From Stieleria mannarensis (GTDB lineage Bacteria; Planctomycetota; Planctomycetia; Pirellulales; Pirellulaceae), in the NCBI RefSeq assembly GCF_014154935.1, contig NZ_JACEHH010000031.1:45484-109483 (forward strand): a stretch of 64,000 bases of DNA. Direction: 5' to 3'. The position numbers and the translations under genes were made by a program. The notes beneath the pieces are model-generated. The model worked only from the letters and a program-made list of their open reading frames with translations. It did not search any database and was not told the DNA's origin. Of the stretch, positions 50,427 through 61,659 are shown piece by piece. Position 1 is the stretch's first letter. Each line of letters starts with the position of its first letter.

Positions 50427-53324
50427 ATGCGAAAACGAACGCCCTGGTCGCCGCTGTCCAACCTGACGGCACTCGTCATTGCCTCCTGCGCCATCACCCT
50501 CTGCTTGATCGGGCCCGCCGTGACGGGCGCCGCGGAACCCGGCTCGGAATCGTTCTTCGAACAGAAAATCCGCCCGGTGTTGATCAAGCATTGCTATCAA
50601 TGTCACTCTGCCGACTCCGACGAAATCGGCGGTTCGCTGTGGCTGGATAGCGCTGGGGCGATGCGCGAAGGCGGCGACAGCGGCCCGGCGATCCGCCCCG
50701 GTGATGCCGACGCCAGTTTGCTGATTTCGGCCATCCGCTACGAATCCAGCGAAATGCCCCCGGACGCACCGCTCCCCCCAGCGGTGGTCGACGATTTCGT
50801 CCAATGGATCGACGCCGGTGCGATCGATCCTCGGAAACAATCCCCCGGCGATTCCGCCCGACCAGCGACAATCGAAATCGACCTGGAACAGGGACGCAAG
50901 TTCTGGGCGTTTCGCCCCCTGGCCGATTTTCGCCGCGGCCTCTCCGAAGACTCGCTCGAGTCGGTTCGCCAGAACCTGATCGACCACGGGCTCGATGACC
51001 AACTGTCCGAGCACGGGATCCGACCGGTCGGCCCCGCGCCCCCCGAAACGCGGCTGCGGCGACTCGCATTTGATCTGACCGGATTGCCACCGAGTGATGC
51101 CGTCAGCCAACGCTGGATGGCCTCTCCCAACGAGCAGACATGGAAACAAATCGTTGACGAATTGCTAGCGTCACGCGCCTTCGCCCAACATTGGGCAAGG
51201 CACTGGATGGACGTCGCTCGCTACGCCGACAGCAACGGCAGTGATTTCAATGCGACCTTCCACGAAGCCTGGCGCTACCGCGACTACCTGATCGATTCCT
51301 TCGATCGCGACCGGCCGCTGGACGAAATGATCCGCCAGCAGGTCGCTGGAGACTTGCTGCCCGCCGCGACCGATCAGCAGCGCCATGACAACGTCGTCGC
51401 GACCACCTTCCTGATGCTCGGCCCCAAGATGCTCAGCGAACGCGCGAAGCAGAAACTGACTCTGGACGTTGTCGACGAACAGATCGACACCATCGGACGC
51501 GCGTTCTTGGGAATGACACTCGGATGCGCCCGCTGCCACGACCACAAATTCGATCCGATCCCGACCGAAGATTACTACGCACTTGCCGGGATCTTTCGCA
51601 GCACCCAAACACTGAACGGGGAATCGCAAAAATACGTCAGCACCTGGAATCGCGTCGAATTGCCGACGACCGACGATCACCGACGTTCACTGGCCGAACA
51701 TCGGTCCACGATCGCATCCCTGGAAAAGCAAATCAAGGAAGCGACGCAGGAGTTGCAAGCCGCCCGCCGCAGCGGGAACAACGGCATCATCGTCGACGAC
51801 AGCGAAGCGACGAAGGTCGGCGATTGGACCGCATCGACGTACACCAAGGGCTTTATCGGCGCGGGATACGTCCACGATGACAACGCCAACAAAGGCAAGC
51901 TGTCGATCGAGTTCCGTAAACAGTTGCCGCAAGACGGCGAGTACGTGGTGCGATTCGCCTACAGCAGCAACGGAAACCGCGCCGCGACCGTCCCAGTCAC
52001 CATCGCCACGGCCGACGGCGACGAGCAATTGATCGTCAGCCAGCGCAAGTCCTCCGACACCCCGCCGTGGAATGTCTTGGGGACGTTCACTTTTTCAGCC
52101 GACAAGGACGCGGTGGTGACGATCCGAAACGACGACACGGACGGCTATGTGATCGCCGATGCGATCGCGTTCTTGCCAGTCGAACAGGCGGCGGAGCCTG
52201 GCGAGTCGCGTCAGGTGGCCGAGCGGATTGCCGACGCACAGAAACGGTTGGACGACTTGAAGCAACAACTCGATGCCACCAAGAAGAACGCCCCACCGCC
52301 GCTGCCCGTGGCGATGGCGCCGCGCGATCTGCCGACCGACCAAATTGCCGACAGCCCGGTGCATATCCGTGGCGAAGTGAATAATGTCGGCGAGGTCGTT
52401 CCGCGAGGATTCCTGCAAGTCTGCGGCCCCGGCGACGCTTCGATTGATTCCCCCACCGGCAGCGGCCGCGTCGAGTTGGCGAAGTGGTTGACCGACCCCG
52501 ACAACCCGTTGGTCGCACGTGTGATGGTCAACCGTGTTTGGATGCACCTGATGGGTGAAGGCATCGTTCGCACGGTGGATAACTTCGGCACCCGCGGTGA
52601 GCGTCCGTCGCACCCGCAACTGCTGGACGCCCTGGCGATCGACTTCATGCGTCAGGGCTGGCAACTGAAGTCGCTGGTCCGCCGGATCGTGCTTTCGGAG
52701 GCCTACAATCGCAGCAGCGAATTCGATGACCAGGCGGCGGCGTCGGATCCGGAAAACCGTCTGCTGTGGCGGGCCCATCGCAAACGCCTGACGGCCGAAT
52801 CGATCCGCGACACGATGCTAAAAGCTGCCGGCGTGCTGACCGAGGAAGAACGCACGGAACCGGTGGCCGATAAAGGCGTCTTGGTGACCAAGAACAACGC
52901 CGTGACCAAGGACGTTGCATCGGGATTGGACCAACCCGTGCGTTCAATTTATTTGCCCGTGATCCGCAGCAACGTTCCGCCGCTGATGACGGCACTGGAC
53001 GCCGCCGATCCAGACTTGCTGGTCGGCAAGAGGCCGACGACCAACGTCCCCGGTCAAGCGTTGGTGTTGATCAACAGTGCCGAAGTCACTGGCTGGGCGC
53101 AGCAGACCGCCGACCGGATTTATCGGTCCGAATCAACCTGGCAGGAACGACTGCGGGCGGCCTACCGCATCTGCCTCTCGCGGCAGCCGTCACCAGAAGA
53201 CATGCAGATGGCCGAGCACTACATCGGCCTTAACGAATCAGACGATGATGCGACGACAAGGGAACGCTTCGCGGACTTTGTTGCGGCGATCTTTGCGACC
53301 ACCGAATTTCGAATGTTGGATTAG
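50427..53324 (+). CDS. Planctomycete cytochrome-type DUF1549/DUF1553 protein with golvesin-like domain
   Basis: 965 residues with a signal peptide (about 1-35). A planctomycete cytochrome c domain (PSCyt1) has the haem site CYQCH (56-60) and the distal ligand region [18 protein letters not shown]1549 follows (about 150-420: [55 protein letters not shown]). A beta domain at about 454-588 ([30 protein letters not shown] ... [13 protein letters not shown]) resembles golvesin/xanthan-lyase C-terminal modules, and DUF1553 (PSD1) ends the protein ([53 protein letters not shown]). Adjacent to the DUF1501 gene as usual. Thought to act in polysaccharide or redox functions at the envelope; not experimentally defined. 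Confidence 0.93.
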   Translation: MRKRTPWSPLSNLTALVIASCAITLCLIGPAVTGAAEPGSESFFEQKIRPVLIKHCYQCHSADSDEIGGSLWLDSAGAMREGGDSGPAIRPGDADASLLISAIRYESSEMPPDAPLPPAVVDDFVQWIDAGAIDPRKQSPGDSARPATIEIDLEQGRKFWAFRPLADFRRGLSEDSLESVRQNLIDHGLDDQLSEHGIRPVGPAPPETRLRRLAFDLTGLPPSDAVSQRWMASPNEQTWKQIVDELLASRAFAQHWARHWMDVARYADSNGSDFNATFHEAWRYRDYLIDSFDRDRPLDEMIRQQVAGDLLPAATDQQRHDNVVATTFLMLGPKMLSERAKQKLTLDVVDEQIDTIGRAFLGMTLGCARCHDHKFDPIPTEDYYALAGIFRSTQTLNGESQKYVSTWNRVELPTTDDHRRSLAEHRSTIASLEKQIKEATQELQAARRSGNNGIIVDDSEATKVGDWTASTYTKGFIGAGYVHDDNANKGKLSIEFRKQLPQDGEYVVRFAYSSNGNRAATVPVTIATADGDEQLIVSQRKSSDTPPWNVLGTFTFSADKDAVVTIRNDDTDGYVIADAIAFLPVEQAAEPGESRQVAERIADAQKRLDDLKQQLDATKKNAPPPLPVAMAPRDLPTDQIADSPVHIRGEVNNVGEVVPRGFLQVCGPGDASIDSPTGSGRVELAKWLTDPDNPLVARVMVNRVWMHLMGEGIVRTVDNFGTRGERPSHPQLLDALAIDFMRQGWQLKSLVRRIVLSEAYNRSSEFDDQAAASDPENRLLWRAHRKRLTAESIRDTMLKAAGVLTEEERTEPVADKGVLVTKNNAVTKDVASGLDQPVRSIYLPVIRSNVPPLMTALDAADPDLLVGKRPTTNVPGQALVLINSAEVTGWAQQTADRIYRSESTWQERLRAAYRICLSRQPSPEDMQMAEHYIGLNESDDDATTRERFADFVAAIFATTEFRMLD

Positions 53325-53349
53325 CGGTCCATGCCAGCTCATTTTTCAA

Positions 53350-53417
53350 GTTGCGGAAATTGTCAAACGCTTCAATCCTCCTGATACCCCGCCGAAACTC
53401 TTGGCGAGTTCCGCTAC
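53350..53417. repeat. REP-like palindrome, GTAGCGGAA family (left arm decayed)
   Basis: The right arm CGAAACTCTTGGCGAGTTCC..CTAC (53393-53417) matches the family. The left arm at 53350-53375 (GTTGCGGAAATTGTCAAACG) is a diverged counterpart. It separates the DUF1549/DUF1553 and DUF1501 genes. Confidence 0.7.
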
Positions 53418-53456
53418 CCGCACGTCACGAATTGACAACGCACCAGCAGAAGTAAT

Positions 53457-54863
53457 ATGAAAGCACTTGATCCAGCTGCCGAGCCACTTGTCCTCGACCG
53501 CCGCCGACTGCTCGGACGCGCCGGGTTCGCGCTCGGGTCTTTAGCCGTATCGGCAATGACACCGATCGGTGCTCACGCGGCCGAGGCGATCAACCTGGGT
53601 GGCGGGCTGCATCCCAAGCCGCGAGCCAAGCGGGTCATCTTTCTGTTCATGCACGGCGGGCCGAGTCACGTCGACACCTTCGACTACAAGCCGCGACTGG
53701 CGACCGACGACGGAAAACCGTTGCCCTTCGATTTGCCGCCCAACTTGGACGCGGTTCCCAAACTGATGAAGGGGCCGTGGGAATTCGCGCGCCGCGGCCA
53801 ATCCGGTTTGTGGGTCAGTGAATTGTTGCCGCACATGGCGACGCACGCCGATTCGCTGTGTGTCATCCGCAGCATGCACACCCGCGGCCAATCGCACGGC
53901 CAAGCCGTCGGGATGATCAATACCGGCAGCGACAACCTGGTCCGACCGAGTGTCGGGGCGTGGATCAGTTATGCGCTCGGCAGCGGCCATCCGGACTTGC
54001 CGGCCCACATCGCGATCGGGCCGGCCACGGCACACGGCGGCCCACGTAATTACGGCGCCGCGTTCTTGCCGGCGATGCACCAGGCGACCGCGATCGGCAG
54101 CAACGGCAAACCGGGATCCGGAAAGATCCCGCATCTGACCGGCACGGTGGATTCGAATCGCGTGGATCGACGGATGCAGATGCTCGCGGCGCTCAATGCG
54201 AGTCACCTGTCGCGGAGCGGGCCGGATCGCGAGATCGAAGGTGCGATCCAGGCGGTCGACCTGGCCCGGCGGATGCGGTCGGCGGCGCCCGAGGTGTTTG
54301 ATTTGGAATCGGAAACCGCGGCGACCGAGCGGGCGTATGGCATCGACGAAACTGCGACTCGTGAATTCGGCCGAAGCTGCTTGCTGGCGCGTCGATTGGC
54401 CGAAAGCGGCGTGCGATTCATCACCGTGTCCAGCGGCCAAGTTTGGGATCAGCACAGCAACCTGCAAAAGGGGCACGAGAAAAACGCGCTGGCGACGGAC
54501 AAGCCGATCGCCGCGTTGATTGCCGATCTGAAACAACGCGGGTTGTGGGACGACACGCTGATCGTTTGGGGCGGCGAATTCGGGCGGACGCCGGTCGTCC
54601 AGGGTTCCAACGGCAGGGACCATAACCCCCAAGGCTTTTCGGTGGTCCTGTCTGGCGGCGGTGTCCGCGGCGGATTTGCTTACGGAGCGACCGACGAATT
54701 TGGTTACTACGCCCGTGAAAACCGAGTCCACATGCACGACCTGCACGCCACGATGCTGTACCTGCTGGGGATCGACCACACGCAGTTGACCTATCGCTAC
54801 GCGGGGCGCGATTTCCGCTTGACCGACGTCCACGGCCGCGTCGTCGACGGGATTCTTACGTAG
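53457..54863 (+). CDS. DUF1501 protein, Tat-type signal
   Basis: 468 residues. The N-terminus carries [21 protein letters not shown], a twin-arginine-type signal, so it is exported folded. Family features are [110 protein letters not shown] and [34 protein letters not shown]. The fold resembles alkaline phosphatase/sulfatase with metal-binding HDL and GRDHN segments, without a formylglycine site. It is the standard partner of DUF1549/DUF1553 genes; the substrate is unknown. Confidence 0.93.
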   Translation: MKALDPAAEPLVLDRRRLLGRAGFALGSLAVSAMTPIGAHAAEAINLGGGLHPKPRAKRVIFLFMHGGPSHVDTFDYKPRLATDDGKPLPFDLPPNLDAVPKLMKGPWEFARRGQSGLWVSELLPHMATHADSLCVIRSMHTRGQSHGQAVGMINTGSDNLVRPSVGAWISYALGSGHPDLPAHIAIGPATAHGGPRNYGAAFLPAMHQATAIGSNGKPGSGKIPHLTGTVDSNRVDRRMQMLAALNASHLSRSGPDREIEGAIQAVDLARRMRSAAPEVFDLESETAATERAYGIDETATREFGRSCLLARRLAESGVRFITVSSGQVWDQHSNLQKGHEKNALATDKPIAALIADLKQRGLWDDTLIVWGGEFGRTPVVQGSNGRDHNPQGFSVVLSGGGVRGGFAYGATDEFGYYARENRVHMHDLHATMLYLLGIDHTQLTYRYAGRDFRLTDVHGRVVDGILT

Positions 54864-55111
54864 TCGTCGACCGCAGCGTTTTTTTCGGTGGGGCTGGACA
54901 GTCGCCGTCCTCTCCGAGGTCGGCGCGGGGTAAAGCTTCGTTTTTTTGATCCGCCGAGTTCGGAGAACACGGCGACCCTCGGATCGCGCCGCCACTGGCC
55001 AATCGCTGCGACGTTGTGATAATGGGGCCTCCCACGGGGCGGTCGTGTCGGCCGCTCCGCTAGTTCGTTCACCGTCTTGCCTGTAGACTCTTTCCGCGAT
55101 CGGAATTCCCC

Positions 55112-55726
55112 ATGCTACGAACCCTTACCGCATTGGCTCTCGCAGCCACCCTCCTGACCATGACCAACGAAGCATCTGCCAAATCCGCCTCCGAAGCCAA
55201 AGTCACCCATCAAGTCTATTTTGACATCGAAATCAACGGTGAGCCCGCGGGGCGAATCGTGATGGGCCTGTTCGGCGACGACGTCCCCAAGACCGCCGAG
55301 AACTTCCGGGCTCTTTGCACCGGCGAAAAAGGCGTCGGAAAACTGGGCAAGCCGCTGCACTACAAGGGCAGCAAGTTCCACCGCGTGATCCCCGAGTTCA
55401 TGTTGCAGGGCGGTGACTTCACCGCCGGAAACGGAACCGGCGGCGAGAGCATTTACGGCGCCAAGTTTGCCGATGAAAAGTTTGCGTTCGCTCACGACGA
55501 AGTCGGCCTGCTGAGCATGGCCAACGCCGGACCGAACACCAACGGATCGCAGTTCTTCATCACCACCGTCAAGACACCGTGGCTGGACGGCAAACACGTC
55601 ATCTTTGGCCGCGTGATCGAGGGCATGGACGTGGTCCGGCGAATCGAATCACTGGGCTCATCGCCGAGCGGTGCAACACGACTGCCGATCACGATCGCCG
55701 ACAGCGGCGAGCTGAAGGACGAGTAG
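55112..55726 (+). CDS. Secreted cyclophilin-type peptidyl-prolyl isomerase
   Basis: 204 residues with a signal peptide (about 1-24, cleaved near ASAKSA). Cyclophilin core: [81 protein letters not shown] with the catalytic Arg in [15 protein letters not shown], then [21 protein letters not shown] and [19 protein letters not shown]. The segment [20 protein letters not shown] is the longer loop seen in eukaryotic cyclophilin A rather than in E. coli PpiA/PpiB. It assists proline isomerisation in exported proteins. Confidence 0.93.
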   Translation: MLRTLTALALAATLLTMTNEASAKSASEAKVTHQVYFDIEINGEPAGRIVMGLFGDDVPKTAENFRALCTGEKGVGKLGKPLHYKGSKFHRVIPEFMLQGGDFTAGNGTGGESIYGAKFADEKFAFAHDEVGLLSMANAGPNTNGSQFFITTVKTPWLDGKHVIFGRVIEGMDVVRRIESLGSSPSGATRLPITIADSGELKDE

Positions 55727-55832
55727 GGTCCAGTCGCCGGCTGACGGCGATTTAAAAATCGAACCACGATGAAGCGGCCCCCATCGATCCGATGGCGGGC
55801 CGTTTTTTGTTGGCGCCGATGAGGAGGGCGTG

Positions 55833-55909
55833 TTGGTGTTTAGCCTTGAGGCGATTCTCGGGGTCGCTGCGAAGCAGCGAGCGTGTGCGGCTAAAGCCTG
55901 GACACCAGG
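55833..55909. repeat. Dispersed palindromic repeat (TTGGTGTTTAGCC...GGACACCAG), intact copy
   Basis: Inverted arms TTGGTGTTTAGCC and GGCTAAAGCCTGGACACC with a short GC-rich centre; 77 bp. It is the uninterrupted counterpart of the repeat split by a MITE at 43623-43943. It lies in the 392-bp gap between the cyclophilin and fusA, which also holds the REP-like element at 55926-56002 and the fusA terminator. Confidence 0.75.
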
Positions 55910-55925
55910 CTTTGTCCTTAAAACC

Positions 55926-56002
55926 GTAGCGGAAGCCGCCAAGGCTTTCGACTCGCAGCAGTCCACACGGAAAAAGCCGAAATTCTTGGCGAATTCCGCT
56001 AC
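55926..56002. repeat. REP-like palindrome, GTAGCGGAA family
   Basis: GTAGCGGAAGCCGCCAAG... (55926-55950) and ...CTTGGCGAATTCCGCTAC (55978-56002) form the arms of a 77-bp element directly after the dispersed palindrome at 55833-55909. Confidence 0.85.
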
Positions 56003-56040
56003 CACATACGACCCTTGCCGGGTTTAGGGACAAAGCCGAA

Positions 56041-56074
56041 CAAAAAAGGGCCGTCGCGATTGCGACGGCCCTTT
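56041..56074 (-). terminator. Intrinsic terminator of fusA
   Basis: On the minus strand a 13-bp stem (AAAGGGCCGTCGC with GCGACGGCCCTTT, loop AATC) is followed by TTTG. It is 45 bp beyond the fusA stop codon, so it fits a strong rho-independent terminator for that gene. It may also serve the cyclophilin in the other direction. Confidence 0.88.
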
Positions 56075-56118
56075 GAGTTGGAAACGTTTCGGGCGGTCCA
56101 TCGATCCGCCCGGCGGGC

Positions 56119-58200
<2,082 letters not shown>

Positions 58201-58776
58201 CTCATTCACCTAGCTGTCGCAGCCGACCGAAGACGTCTCGGGGACGCGGAAAACAATTCGCGTCAACTTGTTTATTGGAAAGACCGAGAATGGTGGGTCG
58301 GAGCAATTTTGTGTTGTGGGGCACCGATCGCTGTGGCCTGACCTGCCCCGCGGGGGGCTGTCTCGCACAGCAGTCTCGGTACAAGGACTCAGTAACGGGG
58401 AAGGGGCGAATTTGGGGCCGGCGATCCGGGCCGCCAGAACCACGCCGAAAAATTTTTGCGGAATATGGCAAAGGTTGGCCCGAGCGGAAAGGGCAAATTG
58501 TGCGGGAGCGGCGAACAATTCGCCGGGATTTCACACCGTTTTCACGCGATGGCGGTCGGTTTCCTCTTGCCCAAGGGCGTCGCCCGCGGCATACTCCCCC
58601 GCTTCTGTTGATTTCCTTTGGCGAGTCGATGAGCCGCCGGCGGGAACGGTTTCCGCTGAAAGCTCCAGTCTCACCGACCACTCGTATTGAAGGCGCCGAC
58701 ACCGCTTAAGCTGCTTAAGGGTGCTGCATGCCGCCGAGAGTGTCCGATCGCCACCTGCCCTGACCTGAGCACCATC
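58201..58776. other. Intergenic region between fusA and rpsR
   Basis: 576 bp between divergent translation genes. It is open in several frames on both strands, but none gives a recognisable protein or a good ribosome site. It must hold the fusA and rpsR promoters; I could not identify them or any structured RNA with confidence. Confidence 0.5.
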
Positions 58777-59055
58777 ATGCCAGCCCGACCGATGAGCTCG
58801 CGTAGCCGAGCCCGAAAACGTTCACGCGTCCGATCCCGCGCCAAGAAACAAGACCCGATTTTTGTCGACGGCCAACGACCGCGACCGATGTACGTGGATT
58901 ATAAGGACGTCGAGCTGCTGAAAAAGATGATCAACCGCCAAGGCCGGATCGTCGGGCGACGCAAGAGCGGCTGCACCGCAGTCAGCCAACACGCCGTGAC
59001 CGCCGCCGTCAAACGCGCCCGCTACATGGCGCTGCTGCCCTTCCAAGGCGACTGA
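58777..59055 (+). CDS. rpsR: 30S ribosomal protein S18
   Basis: 92 residues from ATG 58777 ([24 protein letters not shown]). S18 core: [50 protein letters not shown]. The basic N-terminal extension is longer than in E. coli (75 residues). The stop shares one base with the start of the next gene (TGATG). The usual neighbours rpsF, ssb and rplI are absent. Confidence 0.95.
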   Translation: MPARPMSSRSRARKRSRVRSRAKKQDPIFVDGQRPRPMYVDYKDVELLKKMINRQGRIVGRRKSGCTAVSQHAVTAAVKRARYMALLPFQGD

Positions 59056-59486
59056 TGAGCTTTCGAACTCGCCGGATGGTCGAGTTCCGTGACACCGATG
59101 CCGCCGGAATTGTTCACTTCTCGGCGTTCTTTCCGTGGATGGAATCCGCCGAGCACGAAATGCTTCGCTCGCTGGGAATCAAGGTCCTGCCCGATTCCCA
59201 CGACGATCCCTCGGTGACCTGGCCCCGCGTGAGCGTCAGCTGCGACTACGCGAACGTCGCGCGATTCGAGGATTGGCTGGACATCGACGTGTCGGTGGTC
59301 AAAACCGGTCGCTCCAGCGTTCAGTACAAAATGGCGTTCTCACGCCAGAGCGACGATGGAGAGGTGATCCCGATCGCCACAGGGACCATCGTCGCCGTCT
59401 GCTGCCGGCTCCGACCGGGGGGCGGGCTGGAAAAAGCGGTCATCCCGGATGAGATCCGGGCCAAGCTGGAGGGGGGGGCGGGGTAG
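59055..59486 (+). CDS. Acyl-CoA thioesterase, YbgC/4HBT family
   Basis: 143-residue hotdog thioesterase. The catalytic motif is EFRDTDAAGIVHFSAFFPWMESAEHEML (Asp-x-x-Gly-Ile-Val-His plus Glu, as in 4-hydroxybenzoyl-CoA/YbgC thioesterases), followed by SCDYANVARFEDWLDIDVSVVKTGRSSVQYKMAF and TGTIVAVCCRL. It hydrolyses acyl-CoA or acyl-ACP; the chain specificity is unknown. Its start overlaps the rpsR stop (TGATG), an unusual coupling of a ribosomal protein to a metabolic enzyme. Confidence 0.9.
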   Translation: MSFRTRRMVEFRDTDAAGIVHFSAFFPWMESAEHEMLRSLGIKVLPDSHDDPSVTWPRVSVSCDYANVARFEDWLDIDVSVVKTGRSSVQYKMAFSRQSDDGEVIPIATGTIVAVCCRLRPGGGLEKAVIPDEIRAKLEGGAG

Positions 59487-59508
59487 TTGGACTGCCACGC
59501 ATCAGTCG

Positions 59509-59631
59509 GTAGCGGAAGCCGCCAAGGCTTTCGGGCTCCCCATCAGCCTGTAGCGGAAGCCGCCAAGGCTTTCGCCCCCCGCTCGCGCGTCTAGACCGGC
59601 TGGGAGCGAAACTCTTGGCGAGTTCCGCTAC
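59509..59631. repeat. REP-like palindromes, GTAGCGGAA family (three arms)
   Basis: Two direct arms GTAGCGGAAGCCGCCAAG... at 59509-59533 and 59550-59574, and one inverted arm ...CTTGGCGAGTTCCGCTAC at 59607-59631. The duplicated left arm suggests a compound or re-arranged element. Confidence 0.85.
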
Positions 59632-59771
59632 GGCACGGTGGCTCCGCTGGCGAAACTGAGAATTCTGTGGACAGCCGGGCAACCATTTGGTGACTCGTTG
59701 CGTAGCGATCAGTCGGCGGAAAAGGTCCGCCGCACGCATTCGTTACTATTCACTTCGTTGCTGCCCCGCTC

Positions 59772-61562
59772 ATGGCCCCGTCTGCGCTATCGGCTTCCGC
59801 CGCCTTTTCTGCCCTCCCGTTGGACGCTTCCCAGTTGTTTCCCGGACCGATGATGCTGGGGCAAATTGCAGACTGGTTTCCAATTTGGGTTACCCCCATC
59901 TACACGATTGCGATCGGGTTGCTGTTGGGGGCCATTGCCGCGGCCGTATTCTATGCCGCACTGGCGCTGCTTTCGTTCATCCCTCCGCTGGGGAAGCTGG
60001 CCGATTCGCCGACCACCGGAACCATCGCTTCGATCGTGATCGGGGCGGTGCTCGCGGTGCTGTTGTGCGGCCAGTACGCGATGTCGGACGACGGTGCGGT
60101 CCAGCCATTGATTCTGCCGCTGGTCCTGATCGGATTGGTGATGGGATACGCGGTGATTTACGGGATGTGGTACCGCACGCGAGTGGAATGGGGCGAGATT
60201 TTGACCGAGGGAATCGTGCCCTACGTGTTGTCGGTCGCGGGAGTTTTCGTGTTGATCGGTCTGGCCGGTACCTATTTCATTTCCGAGCCGATGCGATTCG
60301 TCCGCTCGCTATCGGAAGTGCATGTGATCGGAGACGGCACGACGGAGGTTGCGTTGACGATCCCTGGTGCGGACCCATCGGTCAGCCCCGATGCGGCAAC
60401 GTTTCACCCGCAGTCGATCGAGTACGATTTGATCGGGATTTCGGAGCTCAAAATTTCGACCGACAAGACGGTGATGCTGGCCGACGGCGCGACGATGGCG
60501 GAGTTTTCCCGCAATCCGACCCGCGTCGACGCCGGCGAGACGCTGGTGTTTCGCTACGAAGACCGCGACCAGCCGCCGCTGCCGCAAGATTCGTCGCGGT
60601 TTCATATCCAAAACCGCGAACTCGACCCGGCGACCGTCACGATCACGATGACATCGATCCCCAGGGTCCCCGAGATGACTCAGGCGGCCGGGATCGGCGC
60701 CCTGGTGTTCTTTCTGTTCAGCGGACTGGTCGCGTTTCGCCAAGCCGCCCCACGCGTCTGGGCACTGGCTTGGTCGACCGCCAAGAACGAGATGGCGCAG
60801 ACGCTGTATTTGATCTTGCTGGTGATGGGAGTGGTCGGCGTCGTGATCTTTTCGATCTACCCGTTCAACACGCTCGGCGATGACATCCGCATGTTCAAGG
60901 ACAGCAGTGTGACGCTGATCATGGTGCTGGCGATGCTGCAAGCGGTCTGGAGTTCGGGGACCTCGGTCAGCGAAGAGATCGAGGGCCGAACGGCACTGAC
61001 CGTGCTGAGCAAACCGGTTTCCCGGCGATCGTTCCTGCTGGGCAAGTACGCCGGGATCATCATGTCAGTCGCGGTGATGTTCGTGATCATCGGGGCAGTC
61101 TTGCTGTTGCTGATGGCGTACAAACCGATTTACGATGCCCGAGAAACGTCCAAGGCGACACCGATCTGGGAGATCGGCTTCAATGAGATCATGTCGACGG
61201 TCCCGGTTCTGGGGCTGTACTTCATGCAAACCATGGTGATCGCCTCGATCGCCGTGGCCCTGGCGACCCGGTTGCCGCTGTTGGCCAATTTGATTCTCTG
61301 CTTCGTGATTTACGTGATCGGAAACCTGACCCAACCACTGGTCGCGTCGGCTCAGGGAGAAAACGCGCTGGTCGGCTTCTTCGGCAATTTGATCGCCGTC
61401 ATCGTGCCGAATTTGAACGTTTTTAATGTTCAAAGCGCAATGGATAGCGGAAGCCAGGTCCCCTGGATCTACTTGGCCGGTTCTTTCAATTATCTTGTAT
61501 GTTTCGCGGTCGCGATTTGGATGTTGGCGATGCTGTTGTTCGAGGACCGCGACCTGGCATAG
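59772..61562 (+). CDS. ABC-2-type permease-like membrane protein
   Basis: 596 residues (ATG 59772; ATG 59850, MMLGQIADWFPIW, is an alternative). Four or so membrane helices lie in the first 185 residues, then an extracytoplasmic beta-type domain (about 200-300: EVHVIGDGTTEVALTIPGADP). A classical ABC-2 permease half follows (AQTLYLILLVMGVVGVVIFSIYPFN, SSVTLIMVLAMLQAVWSSGTSVSEEIEGRTALTVLSKPVSRRSFLLGKYAG, VLGLYFMQTMVIASIAVALATRLPLLANLILCFVIYVIGNL). The EEIEGRTALTVLSKPVSRRSFLLGKY segment is the ABC-2 coupling region. It is followed by an ABC-type protein with broken ATPase motifs, so the energising ATPase is probably encoded elsewhere. Confidence 0.85.
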   Translation: MAPSALSASAAFSALPLDASQLFPGPMMLGQIADWFPIWVTPIYTIAIGLLLGAIAAAVFYAALALLSFIPPLGKLADSPTTGTIASIVIGAVLAVLLCGQYAMSDDGAVQPLILPLVLIGLVMGYAVIYGMWYRTRVEWGEILTEGIVPYVLSVAGVFVLIGLAGTYFISEPMRFVRSLSEVHVIGDGTTEVALTIPGADPSVSPDAATFHPQSIEYDLIGISELKISTDKTVMLADGATMAEFSRNPTRVDAGETLVFRYEDRDQPPLPQDSSRFHIQNRELDPATVTITMTSIPRVPEMTQAAGIGALVFFLFSGLVAFRQAAPRVWALAWSTAKNEMAQTLYLILLVMGVVGVVIFSIYPFNTLGDDIRMFKDSSVTLIMVLAMLQAVWSSGTSVSEEIEGRTALTVLSKPVSRRSFLLGKYAGIIMSVAVMFVIIGAVLLLLMAYKPIYDARETSKATPIWEIGFNEIMSTVPVLGLYFMQTMVIASIAVALATRLPLLANLILCFVIYVIGNLTQPLVASAQGENALVGFFGNLIAVIVPNLNVFNVQSAMDSGSQVPWIYLAGSFNYLVCFAVAIWMLAMLLFEDRDLA

Positions 61563-61659
61563 TGGGTGAACGGAAAGACAGGTTTCCGCGATGGCGGAGA
61601 CCGGCAACCAATTCGTTCCCCAATGACACCATGACGTTCATCATCGGGGAGCTGTTGCT

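Noticed and set aside
58275..58709. Plus-strand ORFs between fusA and rpsR
   Set aside because: No ribosome site or family resemblance; two overlapping frames are equally open.
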